Positions 35,756-44,937 of a stretch of DNA of 62,217 bases are shown piece after piece. How positions within the stretch are numbered: the stretch's first letter is position 1; the number at the start of each line of letters is the position of its first letter. A program made the position numbers and the translations under genes. The notes under the pieces were generated by a model, which saw only the letters and a program-made list of their open reading frames with translations, was not told the DNA's origin and searched no databases. The stretch spans positions 1 to 62,217 of the forward strand of contig NZ_JAJBQV010000012.1 of NCBI RefSeq assembly GCF_020539865.1, written 5' to 3'. This DNA comes from Megasphaera elsdenii. GTDB lineage: Bacteria > Bacillota > Negativicutes > Veillonellales > Megasphaeraceae.

Positions 35756-35945
35756 TAAAGTCACTCCTCGCTTCCCTGCCTTACTGGCAGGCGCTTATTT
35801 TCAACACAAACTATATAGGTTATACTCACAGAAATAGTGTCCGCTTTTGCCGGGCAAAATCAGGCTTTTTCCCGCTATTTTCCACTTTATGCTCATAAAT
35901 CCGCCTATTTAAGGCTTTATTCAACACAAAGTAAATTTTTTAAAA
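35756..35945. other. AT-rich gap between fabZ and lpxA
   Basis: No gene. A small hairpin (cctgcc/ggcagg on the minus strand, near 35775-35792) lies just before the lpxA ribosome site, and TATAGT-like boxes near 35810 may be a weak promoter. No riboswitch pattern is recognisable. Confidence 0.35.
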
Positions 35946-36392
35946 TTATTTCTTCGGGTTCTGGCCCGGCATGAGGGCAAAGAGATATTCCCCTTCTGCA
36001 CAGAGCGTATCGCCGACATGACACTGGGCCTTGACCTTACCCATGCGGCCTTTGATTTTTTCGATGTCAGCCCGCATGACCAGCTGGTCGCCAGGAATGA
36101 CGGGATGGCGGAAGCGCAGTTTATCGATGCCCGTGAAGAACGGGATGAGGCCGCGGTTTTCTTCCGGATAAAGCAGGGCTACGCCGCCGACTTGAGCCAT
36201 GGCTTCGGCGATAAGGACGCCAGGCATAACCGGTTTTCCCGGGAAATGGCCCTGGAAAAATTGTTCATCGAAAGTCGCATTTTTGATGCCGATGGCATAT
36301 TTCATCGGTTCCAGTTCAATAATGCGGTCTACGAGCAGCATGGGATAGCGATGCGGCAAAATTTCCATAATATCAGTTACTTCCAAAGTCAT
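35946..36392 (-). CDS. fabZ: 3-hydroxyacyl-ACP dehydratase
   Basis: A 148-residue hot-dog enzyme. ILPHRYPMLLVDRI, FFQGHFPGKPVMPGV with the catalytic His, and IAEAMAQVGG with the catalytic Glu are intact. It competes with lpxA for hydroxyacyl-ACP and so balances phospholipid and lipid A. It is the only fabZ in the window and sits with lpxC, not in the fap operon. Confidence 0.95.
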   Translation of the reverse strand: MTLEVTDIMEILPHRYPMLLVDRIIELEPMKYAIGIKNATFDEQFFQGHFPGKPVMPGVLIAEAMAQVGGVALLYPEENRGLIPFFTGIDKLRFRHPVIPGDQLVMRADIEKIKGRMGKVKAQCHVGDTLCAEGEYLFALMPGQNPKK

Positions 36393-36409
36393 GAGAATTC
36401 CTCCTTAAA

Positions 36410-37243
36410 TCACTGCATTTCTGCAAATATTTTATGGGTCAGCAGGTTGTTCAGTTTATGGCTCGATTTGACGGCAATGACGTGTCCCCGGACAGGCCGG
36501 CCAAGCAAGGACAGGTCTCCGATGATATCGAGGACCTTATGGCGGACCAGTTCGTCGTCACAGCGAGGGACAGACAGACACGACGTCTTATCATAGACGA
36601 CGACGTTCTCGATGGTTCCCCCTTTGCCGAGGCCTAATTTCTTGAGCATTTCCAGTTCTTCCGTAAAAGCGATGGTGCGGGCAAAAGAAATGTCGCGGAC
36701 ATACGACTCCTTAGTAATCGTCGTGTCCAAGAACTGCACGCCTAGCATGGGGTGCGGATTAATCGAAGTAAACGTAATGCGGAAGCCATCATAAGGCACG
36801 ATGGCGATGAATTTATCGTCCTCCTGGACGAGATGCTGTTTTTGGACAGCCAGCAAGCGGCGCGGTGCGTCCAGGTCACGGATTCCCGCTTCTTCGATGA
36901 GCTTGACGAAAGTCAGGCTGCTTCCGTCGGCAACGGGCGGTTCGACCGAATCCATTTCGACGAAGCAGTTATCCACTTCCATGCCACTCAAGGCGGACAG
37001 CAGATGTTCTACCGTGAAGACCTTAGCTTCCCCGTTTTCCAACGTCGTCGCCCGCATTGTATTGGTTACATTCGTGAGATGGGCTTGTACAGACGGTCTG
37101 CCGGGCAAATCCGTCCGGATAAAGACAATGCCTGTATCAGCCGGAGCCGGGCGCAATACCATATGAACTTCATTCGCAGCATGCAGGCCGATACCGTTAT
37201 ATGAAACGTCATGAGCCAGCGTCGTTTGTGCTACTATTGACAT
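36410..37243 (-). CDS. lpxC: UDP-3-O-acyl-N-acetylglucosamine deacetylase
   Basis: A 277-residue zinc enzyme and committed step of lipid A synthesis. Zinc ligands and catalytic residues are in TVEHLLSAL, RHKVLDIIGD and KSSHKLN. The start ATSL-like N-terminus (MSIVAQTTLAHDVSYNGIGLH) is typical. AGGAGG precedes it. First gene of the cluster. Confidence 0.95.
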   Translation of the reverse strand: MSIVAQTTLAHDVSYNGIGLHAANEVHMVLRPAPADTGIVFIRTDLPGRPSVQAHLTNVTNTMRATTLENGEAKVFTVEHLLSALSGMEVDNCFVEMDSVEPPVADGSSLTFVKLIEEAGIRDLDAPRRLLAVQKQHLVQEDDKFIAIVPYDGFRITFTSINPHPMLGVQFLDTTITKESYVRDISFARTIAFTEELEMLKKLGLGKGGTIENVVVYDKTSCLSVPRCDDELVRHKVLDIIGDLSLLGRPVRGHVIAVKSSHKLNNLLTHKIFAEMQ

Positions 37244-37300
37244 AGGCAGGCCCCTCCTTTCCTGTTACGAGTAAATAGTTGATTTTTTTCATACTTTTTT

Positions 37301-37330
37301 ATTATACCTTATTTACAGGGCACGTGACAA
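37301..37330 (-). promoter_or_regulatory. promoter of lpxC
   Basis: TTGTCA (37325-37330), 18-nt spacer and TATAAT (37301-37306) on the minus strand. Confidence 0.7.
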
Positions 37331-37339
37331 GGGTATTGT

Positions 37340-37378
37340 AAACGAAAAGAAGCCATCCCAAAGGGACAGCTCCTTTTT
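37340..37378 (-). terminator. terminator of argG-argH
   Basis: On the minus strand, gagctgtccc and gggatggctt pair with two G-U pairs around a 3-nt loop, then a T-rich run. Confidence 0.6.
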
Positions 37379-37390
37379 CTTCAATCGCTT

Positions 37391-38824
37391 TTACTTCAAT
37401 AGTTCATAGACAGAGGCGACGACGTCGTTCCAGATTTCGATCTGGGACTGTTCCCCTGTGATGGCAGCCTTGCCGGACTGACACTGGCGGGCTACCGACT
37501 GAGGCGACGTGCCGTTATATGTGTTACGCTGCTTGACACACGTTTCGATATCCAAGTAGTGATGGATATCTTCCGCGAAGAGCGGGCTCATAGCCTGCAA
37601 TTCCTGCAGCGATAACTGCTGTAAGACTTTGCCCTGTTCGATGCAGTAGTGGACGGCTTTGCCGACGACGGCATGGGCTTCCCGGAAAGGCAGTCCTTTC
37701 TTGACCAGGTAGTCGGCCATATCCGTCGCATTGGAAAAGTCGCTTTCCAGGACTTCCCGCATATGCTTGCCATTGACCGTCATCTTGTCGATCATGGCGG
37801 CATAGATGATCAGGGCGAACTTCAAATTATCGATGGCATCGAAAAGACCTTCTTTATCTTCCTGCATGTCCTTGTCGTAGGCCATGGGGATGCCTTTCAT
37901 CATAGTCAGGACACCCATGAGATGGCCATAGAACCGGCCCGTCTTACCGCGGACGAGTTCGCAGATATCGGGATTCTTCTTCTGGGGCATGATGGACGAA
38001 CCCGTGCAGTGGGAATCGTCGAGTTCGATGAACTTGAATTCCGAACTAGACCAGAGGATGAATTCTTCCGATAAGCGGCTGAGGTGCATCATCAGGACGG
38101 CAGCGAATTCCAGGAAGGCAATGATGTAGTCCCTGTCGCTGACGGCATCGAGGCTGTTGTCGTAAAGCTTGCTGAAATGCAAGGTCTTTGCCACGAAAGG
38201 CTGGTCAAGGGGATACGTCGTGCCAGCCAGGGCGCCAGCGCCGAGGGGCATGATATCGGCCATGTCCCAGGCATATTTCAAGTGGATGAAGTCACGGGAC
38301 AACATGGAAAAGTAGGCCATAAGGTGGTGGCTGAAGAGAATCGGCTGAGCCCGCTGGAGATGGGTATAGCCCGGCATGATGACGTCGCTGTACTTTTCCG
38401 CAGCCTTGACCAGCGATTCCTGGAGCTTGACCAGGAGCTTGGCGACGGCAGCGATTTCACGGCGGACATACATGTGCGTATCCAAAGCAACCTGGTCGTT
38501 CCGACTGCGTCCAGTATGCAAGCGTTTGCCAGCTTCGCCGATGGCATCGGTCAATCGTTTTTCGATGTTCATGTGGATGTCTTCCAACTCAACGGCGAAA
38601 TCGAATTTCCCCTCTTCAATCTGCTGGAAAATAGCCTTCAAGCCCTTGACGATGGCGTCTTTATCTTCCTGGGAGATGATGCCCTGTTGGGCCAGCATCG
38701 TCGCGTGGGCAATGCTACCGCAAATATCTTCAGCATACATGCGGCAATCGAACTGAATGGACGCATTGAATTCTTCTACACTTTTATCCGTGGCCTTGGT
38801 AAAACGGCCGCCCCATAACTTCAT
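37391..38824 (-). CDS. argH: argininosuccinate lyase
   Basis: A 477-residue enzyme that splits argininosuccinate to arginine and fumarate. LWGGRFTK at the N-terminus, TGRSRNDQVALD, and the fumarase signature GSSIMPQKKNPD with the catalytic Ser loop are present. AGGAG precedes ATG 38824, 12 nt after argG. Length is slightly above the usual 460. Confidence 0.95.
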   Translation of the reverse strand: MKLWGGRFTKATDKSVEEFNASIQFDCRMYAEDICGSIAHATMLAQQGIISQEDKDAIVKGLKAIFQQIEEGKFDFAVELEDIHMNIEKRLTDAIGEAGKRLHTGRSRNDQVALDTHMYVRREIAAVAKLLVKLQESLVKAAEKYSDVIMPGYTHLQRAQPILFSHHLMAYFSMLSRDFIHLKYAWDMADIMPLGAGALAGTTYPLDQPFVAKTLHFSKLYDNSLDAVSDRDYIIAFLEFAAVLMMHLSRLSEEFILWSSSEFKFIELDDSHCTGSSIMPQKKNPDICELVRGKTGRFYGHLMGVLTMMKGIPMAYDKDMQEDKEGLFDAIDNLKFALIIYAAMIDKMTVNGKHMREVLESDFSNATDMADYLVKKGLPFREAHAVVGKAVHYCIEQGKVLQQLSLQELQAMSPLFAEDIHHYLDIETCVKQRNTYNGTSPQSVARQCQSGKAAITGEQSQIEIWNDVVASVYELLK

Positions 38825-38836
38825 ACGAATCGCTCC

Positions 38837-40081
38837 TTATTTACCCTGTTTTTCTACGTGCTGTTTCATGAGGGCCCGCATCTTGAGCGGCAGGCCGAAG
38901 AGGTTGATGAAGCCTTCGGCATCGGTCTGGTCGTATACGTCGTCTTCGCCGAAAGTAACGAATTCTTCGTTGTACAAGGAGTACTGCGACGTAGAGCCAG
39001 CGCTGATGATGTTGCCCTTATAGAGTTTCAATGTAACCTGGCCGGTAACGGTCTTCTGCGTTTCATCGACGAAAGCCGACAGGGCTTCGCGGAGCGGCGA
39101 GAACCATTTGCCGTCATAGACGAGTTCAGCAAATTTATTGGCTACATTTTCTTTATAATGGTACGTATCGCGGTCGAGGCAGAGGTATTCCAATTCTCTG
39201 TGAGCATACATGATGATGGCACCGCCCGGATTTTCATAGATGCCACGACTCTTCATGCCGACCAGCCGGTTTTCGACGATATCGACGATGCCGACGCCGT
39301 TGCGGGCACCGATTTCATTGAGGGCTGTAATGAGTTCGACAGCGCCCAGCTTCTGACCGTTGACGGCAACAGGGATACCCTGTTCAAAGTCGATCTTGAC
39401 GTATTCCGGAGCATCCGGAGCCTGTTCCGGTGTCTTCGTGACCATGTAGACCATGTCTTTCGGTGCATTGGCCGGATTTTCCAGGTCATCCCCTTCATGG
39501 CTCAGATGCCAAATGTTCCAGTCCATGCTGTACGGATAGGGATTTTCTTCGGACTGATAGTCGATGGGCACGTTATGAGCTTCAGCGTATTTCAGTTCGT
39601 CTTCACGGGATTTGAGGTCCCACATCCGCCACGGAGCGATGAGAGTCATTTCCGGAGCCAAGGCTTTGACCGTCAATTCAAAACGGACCTGGTCGTTGCC
39701 CTTGCCCGTAGCGCCATGAGCGATGGCATCGGCGCCTTCTTTTTTAGCGACTTCGACGAGTTTCTTAGAAATAAGGGGCCGAGCGAAGGACGTACCCAAG
39801 AGGTATTTACCTTCATAAACAGCACCGGCTTTGACTGTCGGCCAAACGTACTGTTCCATGAATTCCTTTTTGATGTCCATGACATAAACTTTGGAAGCGC
39901 CCGAAGCATAGGCTTTCTTTTCAATGGCTTCAAAGTCGTCCGGCTGGCCAACATCGGCGCAAGCAGCGATGACTTCGGCACCCGGATAATTTTCCTTCAG
40001 CCAAGGAATGATGACCGACGTATCGAGGCCGCCGGAATAAGCCAGGACAATTTTTTTAATATTTTTTTTCGTGTTACTCAT
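38837..40081 (-). CDS. argG: argininosuccinate synthase
   Basis: A 414-residue enzyme joining citrulline and aspartate. The ATP loop is [10 protein letters not shown]; further marks are [13 protein letters not shown] and [14 protein letters not shown] 40081 has AGGAGG upstream, so the 40 codons before it are not used. Promoter and palindromic operator lie upstream. Confidence 0.95.
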   Translation of the reverse strand: MSNTKKNIKKIVLAYSGGLDTSVIIPWLKENYPGAEVIAACADVGQPDDFEAIEKKAYASGASKVYVMDIKKEFMEQYVWPTVKAGAVYEGKYLLGTSFARPLISKKLVEVAKKEGADAIAHGATGKGNDQVRFELTVKALAPEMTLIAPWRMWDLKSREDELKYAEAHNVPIDYQSEENPYPYSMDWNIWHLSHEGDDLENPANAPKDMVYMVTKTPEQAPDAPEYVKIDFEQGIPVAVNGQKLGAVELITALNEIGARNGVGIVDIVENRLVGMKSRGIYENPGGAIIMYAHRELEYLCLDRDTYHYKENVANKFAELVYDGKWFSPLREALSAFVDETQKTVTGQVTLKLYKGNIISAGSTSQYSLYNEEFVTFGEDDVYDQTDAEGFINLFGLPLKMRALMKQHVEKQGK

Positions 40082-40148
40082 GATGATTTCCTCCTCTATC
40101 TGATGAACCAAAGCGATTGATGTGTGTTTGTTTCTGTCTACGGTTGAT

Positions 40149-40190
40149 AGTATACACCCACTTGAAATATTATGCAAGTATATTGCATAA
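40149..40190 (-). promoter_or_regulatory. argG promoter with palindromic operator
   Basis: On the minus strand TTGCAT (40172-40177), 17-nt spacer and TATACT (40149-40154). The -35 box lies inside a perfect dyad, ttatgcaa-gtata-ttgcataa on the plus strand (40170-40190). A third TGCA half-site follows at about 40197. The placement suits a repressor such as ArgR, but the half-site is not the classical Arg box. Confidence 0.6.
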
Positions 40191-40277
40191 AAAATTTGCA
40201 TTTTTTTTTTACAGGCCTGTCAATTCCCTCGCCCTGCAAAGTATAGTATAATGAAAGTATTCAGTAGGAGGAATTCA

Positions 40278-41072
40278 ATGAAACTCAAATACATTGCCAT
40301 CTTTGCCTTGGCCTTTGCTGTCTGTGCCGGCTGGAACCTGCTCTTCGACGCACCGAAGACGACCAAACCGGCTGTCGAAACGGCGGCCAAGATTCAAGAA
40401 GAAAAGGAACCTCAAGGAAGCTGGCCAGCGCCGCTGCGGCCGCTGGAAATCCGGGTCTACCCGTACCTGCACTTCCACGAAGCCATGGACAACAAGATCA
40501 AGAAAATCCCCGTCTACGTAGCTATCAACGCCATTTCCAAGCCCATGCAGCATGCCGTCGTCGCTACGGAAGACCGCCGCTTCTACGATCACGGTGCGCT
40601 CGACCCAATCGGCATCATCCGGGCCGTCCTGACCAACATTGAATCTGGCGAGACCGTCGAAGGCGGCAGTACTATCAGCCAGCAAGTCGTGAAGAACGTC
40701 TTCCTTTCCCAGGACCGGACTATGGCCCGCAAGGCACAGGAATTCGTCATGGCATTCTTACTGGAACATTACTACAGCAAAGATGACATATTGGAAATCT
40801 ATTTGAATACAGCCTATTTCGGCGCTAACGCTACGGGCATTGACGATGCAGCCCGTACATATTTCACGACGACGCCAGAAAAACTGGACCTGGCACAGGC
40901 ATCGATGCTGGCTGGCCTGGTACAGGCACCGACCTACTATAATCCCCTGAAAAATTATGAAGCTGCCAAAGCCCGGCAGAAAACGGTCCTGACCTTGATG
41001 GCAGAGCAAGGATACATCAGCCCGGAACAAGGCGCGGAAGCCTATAAAAAAGAGATTATCGAACGAAAGTAA
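40278..41072 (+). CDS. monofunctional peptidoglycan glycosyltransferase (family 51)
   Basis: A 264-residue membrane-anchored enzyme with an N-terminal segment (about 4-22), then the GT51 motifs: EDRRFYDHG with the catalytic Glu, GGSTISQQVVKN, RKAQEFVMAFLLE and YLNTAYFG. No penicillin-binding transpeptidase domain follows, so it is an MtgA-type polymerase of lipid II. AGGAGG precedes ATG 40278. TATAAT at 40247-40252 may be its -10 box. It is transcribed away from argG. Confidence 0.9.
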   Translation: MKLKYIAIFALAFAVCAGWNLLFDAPKTTKPAVETAAKIQEEKEPQGSWPAPLRPLEIRVYPYLHFHEAMDNKIKKIPVYVAINAISKPMQHAVVATEDRRFYDHGALDPIGIIRAVLTNIESGETVEGGSTISQQVVKNVFLSQDRTMARKAQEFVMAFLLEHYYSKDDILEIYLNTAYFGANATGIDDAARTYFTTTPEKLDLAQASMLAGLVQAPTYYNPLKNYEAAKARQKTVLTLMAEQGYISPEQGAEAYKKEIIERK

Positions 41073-41083
41073 CTGCCATCATG

Positions 41084-41166
41084 CAGGGGACGCCCTCTGG
41101 GCGTCCCCTGCAGCAAAAAGGAGCTGTCGCATTGAGCAAAAAATGCATAATGCGACAGCTCCTTTT
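41084..41166. terminator. double hairpin between the GT51 gene and flavodoxin-like gene B
   Basis: First hairpin: arms ggggacgccc / gggcgtcccc with loop tct, the same palindrome core as the insertion-sequence target at 407/2141. Second: arms aaaaggagctgtcgcatt / aatgcgacagctcctttt, a dispersed-family hairpin. Together they end two convergent genes. Confidence 0.75.
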
Positions 41167-41185
41167 CCTATATCTCGTTTTTTGC

Positions 41186-41635
41186 TTACTGCCCTTTGAA
41201 ACGGCTTAGCGTATCCCGGGCAAAGGCTTGAGCTTGGTCGAGATGCAAGTCTTCACCGTCTTCCGGCCGATGCATGTACTTATCCTTGTCCGTCCAGGCC
41301 ACGTACGTCCCAATGACGCCACTGCCCGGCTTGAGGAGTTCGACGGCACTGCGCAGGTGCTTAGAGGCCTGATCCGAATAGGGATCATCGTAGAGCGTCG
41401 CAAAAACGGCGACATGGTCGTTGCCGATTTTCTTCAAGGCTTCCTGCCCTTTGGAATCCGCCTGGTTCTCGTCAATCCAAAAACCAACAAAAACGCAATC
41501 ATACGATGAAAAATCATCAGGCATGTCATCGACGCTGACGCAGGGCGTCCCCTGCGGAAGGCCTGCGGCAATGGCATGAGCAATTTTTTCAATACGTCCG
41601 GTCTGAGAAGAATACACTACAATGGCGTTCATCAT
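41186..41635 (-). CDS. flavodoxin-like protein B
   Basis: A 149-residue paralogue of the protein at 2606-3061. The FMN loop YSSQTGR, the strand SYDCVFVGFW and LRSAVELLK are shared; the C-terminus is more acidic (RPEDGEDLHLDQAQAF). AAGGAG precedes a double ATG. It is a single-gene unit between two hairpin regions. The leader has a Fur-like dyad. It probably carries electrons; the partner is unknown. Confidence 0.8.
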   Translation of the reverse strand: MMNAIVVYSSQTGRIEKIAHAIAAGLPQGTPCVSVDDMPDDFSSYDCVFVGFWIDENQADSKGQEALKKIGNDHVAVFATLYDDPYSDQASKHLRSAVELLKPGSGVIGTYVAWTDKDKYMHRPEDGEDLHLDQAQAFARDTLSRFKGQ

Positions 41636-41655
41636 AACATCTCCTTTTATATTTT

Positions 41656-41668
41656 GATACTAATTATC
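41656..41668 (-). promoter_or_regulatory. Fur-like dyad before flavodoxin-like gene B
   Basis: On the minus strand GATAATTAGTATC is a 6-1-6 dyad with one mismatch and matches 11 of 13 positions of the right part of the Fur box. AT-rich -10 candidates lie just upstream (41672-41695). Confidence 0.35.
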
Positions 41669-41794
41669 GTTTTATATAATATTAGTATAACATAAAAAGT
41701 CTGCCATTGTCCAATAGTTAATTTATCATTTTAAGCTGTATCTTTATAGTTTAAAGTAATACGTTTAATCTTCATCAGCTATACCCCACCCATC

Positions 41795-41830
41795 AAAAAA
41801 AGAGGCTGTCACATTTAGACAGCCTCTTTC
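41795..41830. terminator. dispersed-family hairpin after the D-lactate dehydrogenase gene
   Basis: Arms aaaagaggctgtc / gacagcctctttc with loop acattta. The right flank (41831-41860) consists of ctaacggctaactactaac-like words. Confidence 0.8.
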
Positions 41831-41868
41831 GCTAACGGCTAACTACTAACTGTTAGCCCCTTAATCCT

Positions 41869-43269
41869 TTAATTTTCTTCGATGACTTTCCCTGGGTTGA
41901 GGATCCATTTCGGGTCGACGGCGCGTTTGATAGTTTTCATGAGGTCCAATTCGGCCGGATCCGTATATTTTTCCATGTATTTCAAGCGCTTCAAGCCGAT
42001 GCCGTGTTCACCAGACAGGCGGCCGCCCAAGCCATAGACGTATTTATACGCTTTGGCCCGGAATTCTTTCAGCTGTTTTTCCCAGTCTTCGTCGCTCATA
42101 TCGCACTTGAGAATCTGGAAGTGGAGGTTGCCGTCACCGGCATGAGCCAGGCAGAAGAGGCGGAAATCGTATTTTTTGCTTTCTTTGACCAAAGTCTGGA
42201 TGCAGTCGGCGATTTTTGTGACTGGAACGACCAAATCTTCTGACGTGGCGACTTTCGAGAAGACACGCGTGCTTTCCAGGCAGTTGCGGCGGACTTTCCA
42301 GACGCGGTCGTCGGCTTCGACGATATCCGTAGCCCCACATTCTTCACAGACAGCAGCCAACTTTTCCATCTTGTCATCCAGTTCATCTTCGTTAAAGGTT
42401 TCGATGGAAATGATGTCATAACAGCCATCTTCATAATGAGGCAACTTCAAATCGCTGTAGTCGCTGGCACTGCGGACGAAGTTGTTATCCATGAATTCGA
42501 CAGACGTCGGGTTGAGGCCGGCTTTGATCAGTTTCGGTACCAGTGCCGTCGCCATGGCCAGGTCGGTAAAGACAGCCAGGACGTCGAGCTTATACGGCGG
42601 CAAGGGGACGAGTTTCAACGTCGCTTTAGTGATGATACCCAAAGTCCCTTCAGAGCCGATAATGAGCTGGTCCAGGCAGAAGCCGGTCGAGCACTTCTTC
42701 AAAGTAGCGCCGAGGTTAACGATTTTGCCCGTCGGCAAGACAGCTTCGATAGAATAGACCTGATGGCGCGTCGTTCCATAGCGGACGGCTTTGTTGCCGC
42801 CAGCGTTGGTAGCCAGGTTGCCGCCGATGAGGCAACTGTCGGAGCTGCAAGGATCGCCAGCATAGAGCAGGCCTTTTTCGCGGGCTGCATTCTGGATATC
42901 GATAGTGCGGACACCGGCTTCAACGGTCATATACATGCCATCTTCGTTCAATTCGATAATATGGTTCATCCGTTCCATGAGCAGGACGATGCCTTTATAA
43001 GCCGGAACAGCGCCACAGCTGACGCTGGTACCGGCACTGCGCGGCGTGACCGGGACGTCGAAGCGGTTGGCAATCTTCATGATTTCCGAAACTTCTTGGG
43101 TATTCGCCGGCAAGACAACGACTTCCGGCGTCTTCCAGAAAGAAGGTGCCAAGCTTTCATCGGATTTATAGATGTCCAAGACATCGGCATCGGTTTTCAC
43201 ATATTTATCGCCGACGACGGCTTTCAAAGCGTCGATGACTTCAGCTGTAACCGGGTTATATTCTTTCAT
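41869..43269 (-). CDS. FAD-linked D-lactate dehydrogenase-like oxidoreductase
   Basis: A 466-residue flavoprotein of the GlcD/D-lactate dehydrogenase group. The N-terminal FAD-binding domain spans about 40-180 (PRSAGTSVSCGAVP, GDPCSSDSCLIGGN, NAGGNKAVRYGTT); the C-terminal domain ends with HAGDGNLHFQIL, SGEHGIG and DPKWILNPGKV. The His-rich C-terminal motifs match metal sites of such enzymes. Glycolate or 2-hydroxyglutarate are alternative substrates, but the adjacent lactate racemase and GntR genes favour D-lactate. AAGGGG precedes the ATG. An own promoter is likely in the 345-nt gap upstream. Confidence 0.8.
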   Translation of the reverse strand: MKEYNPVTAEVIDALKAVVGDKYVKTDADVLDIYKSDESLAPSFWKTPEVVVLPANTQEVSEIMKIANRFDVPVTPRSAGTSVSCGAVPAYKGIVLLMERMNHIIELNEDGMYMTVEAGVRTIDIQNAAREKGLLYAGDPCSSDSCLIGGNLATNAGGNKAVRYGTTRHQVYSIEAVLPTGKIVNLGATLKKCSTGFCLDQLIIGSEGTLGIITKATLKLVPLPPYKLDVLAVFTDLAMATALVPKLIKAGLNPTSVEFMDNNFVRSASDYSDLKLPHYEDGCYDIISIETFNEDELDDKMEKLAAVCEECGATDIVEADDRVWKVRRNCLESTRVFSKVATSEDLVVPVTKIADCIQTLVKESKKYDFRLFCLAHAGDGNLHFQILKCDMSDEDWEKQLKEFRAKAYKYVYGLGGRLSGEHGIGLKRLKYMEKYTDPAELDLMKTIKRAVDPKWILNPGKVIEEN

Positions 43270-43614
43270 TGTAAAATCCCCTTTACTTTTTAATGAAAAA
43301 TGGAACTATCATTTCACCTATTGCAACTTTTTCTCGTGAATTATAAATATTATAGTACACAAGGCACCGTTTGTCTTGGAAATTATAAAAAAAAGATATA
43401 CAGTTTAGTCATTTTAATATATGCACAAAAATAATAAATGTGGTAAAACGTATAACCGTAGGGCATAAAAAAGGGACTGTCGCACGAAGGCTTCTGCCAT
43501 CATGCGAGGTCCCTTAAACTTAAAAGTTTTTCGTTCGTAGTTCATCATTCATCGCGATGGGTTGATATTTTTAGGCCGCCCTTTGGGCCCCTACGAACCA
43601 CGAACCGCCAGCCC
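43270..43614. other. regulatory gap between lactate racemase and D-lactate dehydrogenase genes
   Basis: No gene. A minus-strand TATAAT lies at about 43350-43355 without a clear -35. A long-form dispersed-family hairpin occupies 43467-43515. The stretch 43516-43612 holds gttcgtag/ttcatcattcatcg words and a 24-nt stretch shared with 21297-21320. Confidence 0.45.
43467..43515. terminator. dispersed-family hairpin, long form, after lactate racemase
   Basis: Arms aaaagggactgtcgcac / gcgaggtccctt with an inner gaaggcttctgccatc hairpin. The same long form lies at 7650-7699. Confidence 0.6.
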
Positions 43615-44904
43615 CTATTTCCGTACCGGGAAGGTAGCAGCAGCGTGGCCCATGACGGTAACTCTGTAGTCTTCAGGCAGATTGGCCTGGGCCTTTTCCC
43701 AAGCTTCTTCCAAGGTTGTTGCCGGGATAAGGCCACTGTGGCGGATAATATCGAAATTTTCCGGCCGCGTGACGACGTAGACCGCCTTCATGGAACGGAA
43801 AATGCAGTGAGACTTGAAAGCAACGAAGGCGGGAATGGAAAAGTCTGCCCGCAAATCCTTTTCAAAAGCTTCCATATCGCTGCGGAAGAACCAGTTGGTA
43901 AAGATGGCCGGTTCCTTAATGTCCGGACAGTCCAGGGTCAAGATCATCGTGCCGCCCGGCTTGGTTGCGAAGACGGCGTTCATCGGTGCCTTCATGCTCT
44001 GGTAGAGATTCATATCCTTAGGATAGCCGCCGGCCGATGCAAGGGTAATGTCTGCCAGTTCCTGAATGGGTACGCTGGCGATGCGCAACAAATCGTCACA
44101 GCCCTTTTTCCAGGCGTCGTACCAATGGCCACCGACAACTTCATAGAGATCGCCGTCAGCAGAAAAGACGGTGTTGACCAAAAAACAAGGATTGAGTAAG
44201 GCTGCGGCCTGTTTCATATCATCGTGGAGGGGATTATCTTCCAAAAGGCTCGTTTCGCAGCGAGGATTGCAGCCGCCGCCAAGGGTGTCGGTCAAAGCCA
44301 TCGCATGGTTGCGCATAATCGTTTCATAACTGGCAATGCCAGGCAGGACGGCTTTACGACCGCCGCCAAAACCGGCCATGGGATGGAAGGACACGGCACC
44401 CGTCAAGATGACTTTATCGGCTTCGACGACGTGCGAGTTGAGGTAGACGTCATTACCATGCGTCGTCGTCCCGACTTTTGTCAGCTGCGAGGCATCGCGG
44501 CAGTCATGGCTGATGGCTTTGATGCGCCGGACCATGTCTTTGCCACAGACGATGACATCTTCTTCCGGCGTATGGGCCCGATGCGTCCCCTGGGCCGTGA
44601 CGACCGTGATCTGTTCGTCCTGGACGCCGGCCTGGTTCAATTCATCGACAATGACGGGAAGCATCTGCGCCGTATGGACCAGCCGAGTAATGTCACTGAC
44701 AACAATGGCCACTGTATCGCCAGCCTGAACGACATCTTTAAGCGGTGCGCTGCCGATAGGATGGCGCAAGGCTTCGCGGATAGCAGCCTGTTCATCGGCT
44801 ACAGCAGCGACGGCATTGCCGTGCAGGTCATACAATACATGTGCTTCATCGAGCGCAACAGTCTGTGTCCCCTTCCCAAAAGGAAGAGAAAAAGTCTTCA
44901 TCAT
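43615..44904 (-). CDS. larA: nickel-pincer lactate racemase homologue
   Basis: A 429-residue LarA-family protein that would interconvert L- and D-lactate. Key blocks are present: DITRLVHTAQMLP, AQGTHRAHTPEE with a cofactor-contacting His, SFHPMAGFGGGRKAVLPGI with the catalytic His and the Lys that anchors the pincer cofactor, and the following NHAMA His. LarA needs the nickel-pincer cofactor made by LarB, LarC and LarE, none of which is in this window. Related family members racemise other 2-hydroxy acids. Ahead of it on the same strand are a small membrane protein and a GntR regulator. Confidence 0.88.
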   Translation of the reverse strand: MMKTFSLPFGKGTQTVALDEAHVLYDLHGNAVAAVADEQAAIREALRHPIGSAPLKDVVQAGDTVAIVVSDITRLVHTAQMLPVIVDELNQAGVQDEQITVVTAQGTHRAHTPEEDVIVCGKDMVRRIKAISHDCRDASQLTKVGTTTHGNDVYLNSHVVEADKVILTGAVSFHPMAGFGGGRKAVLPGIASYETIMRNHAMALTDTLGGGCNPRCETSLLEDNPLHDDMKQAAALLNPCFLVNTVFSADGDLYEVVGGHWYDAWKKGCDDLLRIASVPIQELADITLASAGGYPKDMNLYQSMKAPMNAVFATKPGGTMILTLDCPDIKEPAIFTNWFFRSDMEAFEKDLRADFSIPAFVAFKSHCIFRSMKAVYVVTRPENFDIIRHSGLIPATTLEEAWEKAQANLPEDYRVTVMGHAAATFPVRK

Positions 44905-44937
44905 AAAAAATACCCTTCTTTAATATAAAATAATGTG

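Noticed and set aside
35756..35945. Riboswitch before lpxA
   Set aside because: Only a 6-bp hairpin is visible; no known aptamer pattern could be recognised.
38858..40120. 420-codon open frame opposite argG
   Set aside because: It has no ribosome site, lies wholly inside argG and follows the codon periodicity of the antisense strand; similar long frames lie opposite many genes here.
43270..43460. GntR operator before the D-lactate dehydrogenase gene
   Set aside because: Several short dyads are possible in this AT-rich stretch but none is convincing or repeated upstream of larA.
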